From Setoptus koraiensis (lineage: Eukaryota > Arthropoda): 64,000 nucleotides of DNA. The stretch lies in contig CM106586.1 of NCBI GenBank assembly GCA_048013815.1, positions 9,300,001-9,364,000 on the forward strand, in the 5' to 3' direction. How positions within the stretch are numbered: position 1 is the first letter of the stretch; each line of letters begins with the position of its first letter. The position numbers were made by a program, and so were the translations under genes. This document shows positions 62,479 through 64,000 of this stretch, one piece after another. The notes under the pieces are model-generated. The model saw only the letters and a program-made list of their open reading frames with translations, did no database searches and was not told the origin of the DNA.

Positions 62479-64000
62479 TGTCATCACAACGGCGGCCGGC
62501 AGCGTTGCGTCCCAGTGACAAGAGTCGGTTGGCCCTCGTTTGTGGCGGTGTGGTCAGTATCGGCATCCCTGGCGACGCTGCTGGCAACACCAACGGCATC
62601 AGCTGTTCGTGACAGTTGCCCGACTGGCCGCGAACAGCTGAGCTCGGCGAGGGCCAGTGCGCAGGTTTCGAGTGGGCAAGTTTTATTGCGCAACAATGTT
62701 TATTACAATGTTTATTTGTATCACTTTCATCGGGTTAATCGTGTAAATAATGCGCTCGTTTTGCCATTGTGCATGGCCAGTGGTCACTTGCGCAGTCACA
62801 CTTAGTTGGCTGGTCAGCTGTTGTTGCCTAAACTGGCAAGTGGTGGGTGTTGCTGTACATATGTCTGTATATCTGTATAAATATCTGTATGTATCTGTGT
62901 ACATCTGTTTGGCGAGCGATGATTGATTTCTCGGCCGGCCGGCCGGCCGGTGTTCGACGGCGGCGGCGGCAGCAGCAACTGTCAGAGGCAACTGTCAGAG
63001 GCAACTGTCAGTCGCAACACCAACAACAACAACAACGAGCCAATTTGACAATTGCCGCGCGCACTGACAGCGGCAATGGTCAAATTGACGGCGACATGGG
63101 CACACGGCCCAACGATCGCGCAGAGGCCATCAGATAGGCAGCGGATAAATGCGCACAGTGCGCGGACAGTCGGCGGCCAATAACGGCGAGCGCAATTTGG
63201 CGAGATTAGGTCGCTGTAGCAAATTGGACAAATGGTTGCAAATGGTCGCAAATGGTTGCAAATGGTTGCAAATGGTTAGCTAACAATATCTATCAGCTAT
63301 CAGCTGATGGCCGGCGAGTATTGCGCTCAATATTGAACTCAATTATGGCAAGCGGACAGACGAGAGCGATTAGTGTAGGAGATTAACTTAATGATACACA
63401 CCAACAACTGGCCGCTATCTGTTGAAAAATCTCTGCAACCAAATGGTAACATCTTACAAGTGTTGTTAGGGCTAATAAGCTGTGTTTTGGGCAGCAAGTG
63501 CGCGAGCAAAAATACTCGCTAAATACTCTCCGCTTGCTAAATAGTATTTTGTTGCGATAACGCGCTCGGGCCGGCCGATTCAAATCAGCGCGCTGTGGCA
63601 ATCGATTTGATGTGTCATTCGCCAATCCGATCGCTTAGCCAGACCGCAACAAGTGCCTTGCCAGCGAGCGACTTGGCTCGTTAGACGATTGTTGTCGCTC
63701 GGCTTACGACGCGCTGCCCGTTGCGACCGGCCGCTAACTGGCCGCCACTTTCAAGGTGTCCAATAATAATAATAATTCCGTTATCCAGCCGCCAGATTAT
63801 CTGACCATCAGTGCGTGTACAGTGTGCCGCTCGTACAGGAAGTTGTGCAATTATCGCCAATGCCATTGCCGATAACACAAACCGGCAACAGGTCGCTCTG
63901 ACAGGTTGTTGCCGTTACTGGCCGCCGTGTTGTGTCACTGTCGCCGTTGTGTCACTGCTAACTGCCCATGCCAGCCAACAGTGACGCAACGTGTCCACGC

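Larger units (their letters stand above)
55167..64000. other. Upstream flank or first intron of the cadherin
   Basis: Apart from the candidate signal exon I can support no gene. It contains a (CAA)n tract (57485-57546), CGACAACAA units (58018-58090), GCTGTCATACGGC units (57300-57400), AGCTGACGTATGGTC units (59195-59285) and GGCAAATCAGAC units (61690-61775). A near-palindrome lies at 62288-62340, GATGACACTGTTGC units at 62366-62470, and AATGGTTGCA units at 63232-63276. Confidence 0.5.

Overview
The window is eukaryotic and almost certainly animal. It has spliced genes with GT-AG introns, AATAAA polyadenylation signals, an activin-type TGF-beta ligand, a giant non-classical cadherin and many long microsatellites. 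The gene set, short introns in the left part and microsatellite load fit an arthropod. A mite or other chelicerate is my guess, but the sequence does not settle this.

Left part (1-18.2 kb, AT-rich, compact genes). 1-3.1 kb holds only simple repeats. Then come a BOLA2-like gene (+), a C-terminal coding piece of the Golgi Qb-SNARE membrin/GOSR2 (+) preceded by an in-frame TAG, a COMM-domain gene (-) and a 451-bp hAT-type MITE with an 8-bp target duplication. About 5 kb without a recognisable gene follows. Next is an activin/inhibin-beta-like TGF-beta ligand (+, several exons, mature domain 12478-12795), tail to tail with RpS10 (-, two exons). A divergent promoter region separates RpS10 from an intronless AP-1 gamma-adaptin (+) that lacks the ear domain. 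This ends tail to tail with a 68-residue single-pass membrane protein gene (-). The RpS10/AP-1gamma promoter region has a partial second copy upstream of that small gene, including an identical 34-bp block shaped like a tRNA T-arm/B-box. Two back-to-back long hairpins lie at 17.4-17.56 kb.

Right part (18.3-55.2 kb and beyond, - strand). One gene fills this part: a cadherin of at least about 4,070 residues. I could assemble 23 exons with consistent phases (18278-55166). The N-terminus (EC1-EC3) and the membrane-adjacent domain resemble protocadherin-15/Cad99C. Between them lies a much longer EC array (about 29 ECs in total), most of it in one 7,887-bp exon. The signal-peptide exon is not proven; a candidate lies at 55.5-55.7 kb. 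A two-exon gene for a putative secreted 239-residue protein is nested on the opposite strand in one intron (32441-33514). The larger cadherin introns and the upstream flank are richer in G+C and crowded with short tandem repeats and perfect or near-perfect palindromes.

Most genes here are unrelated housekeeping or trafficking genes (Fe-S/BolA, COMMD, SNARE, AP-1, ribosome). I see no pathway linking them beyond shared or convergent promoters and 3' ends.
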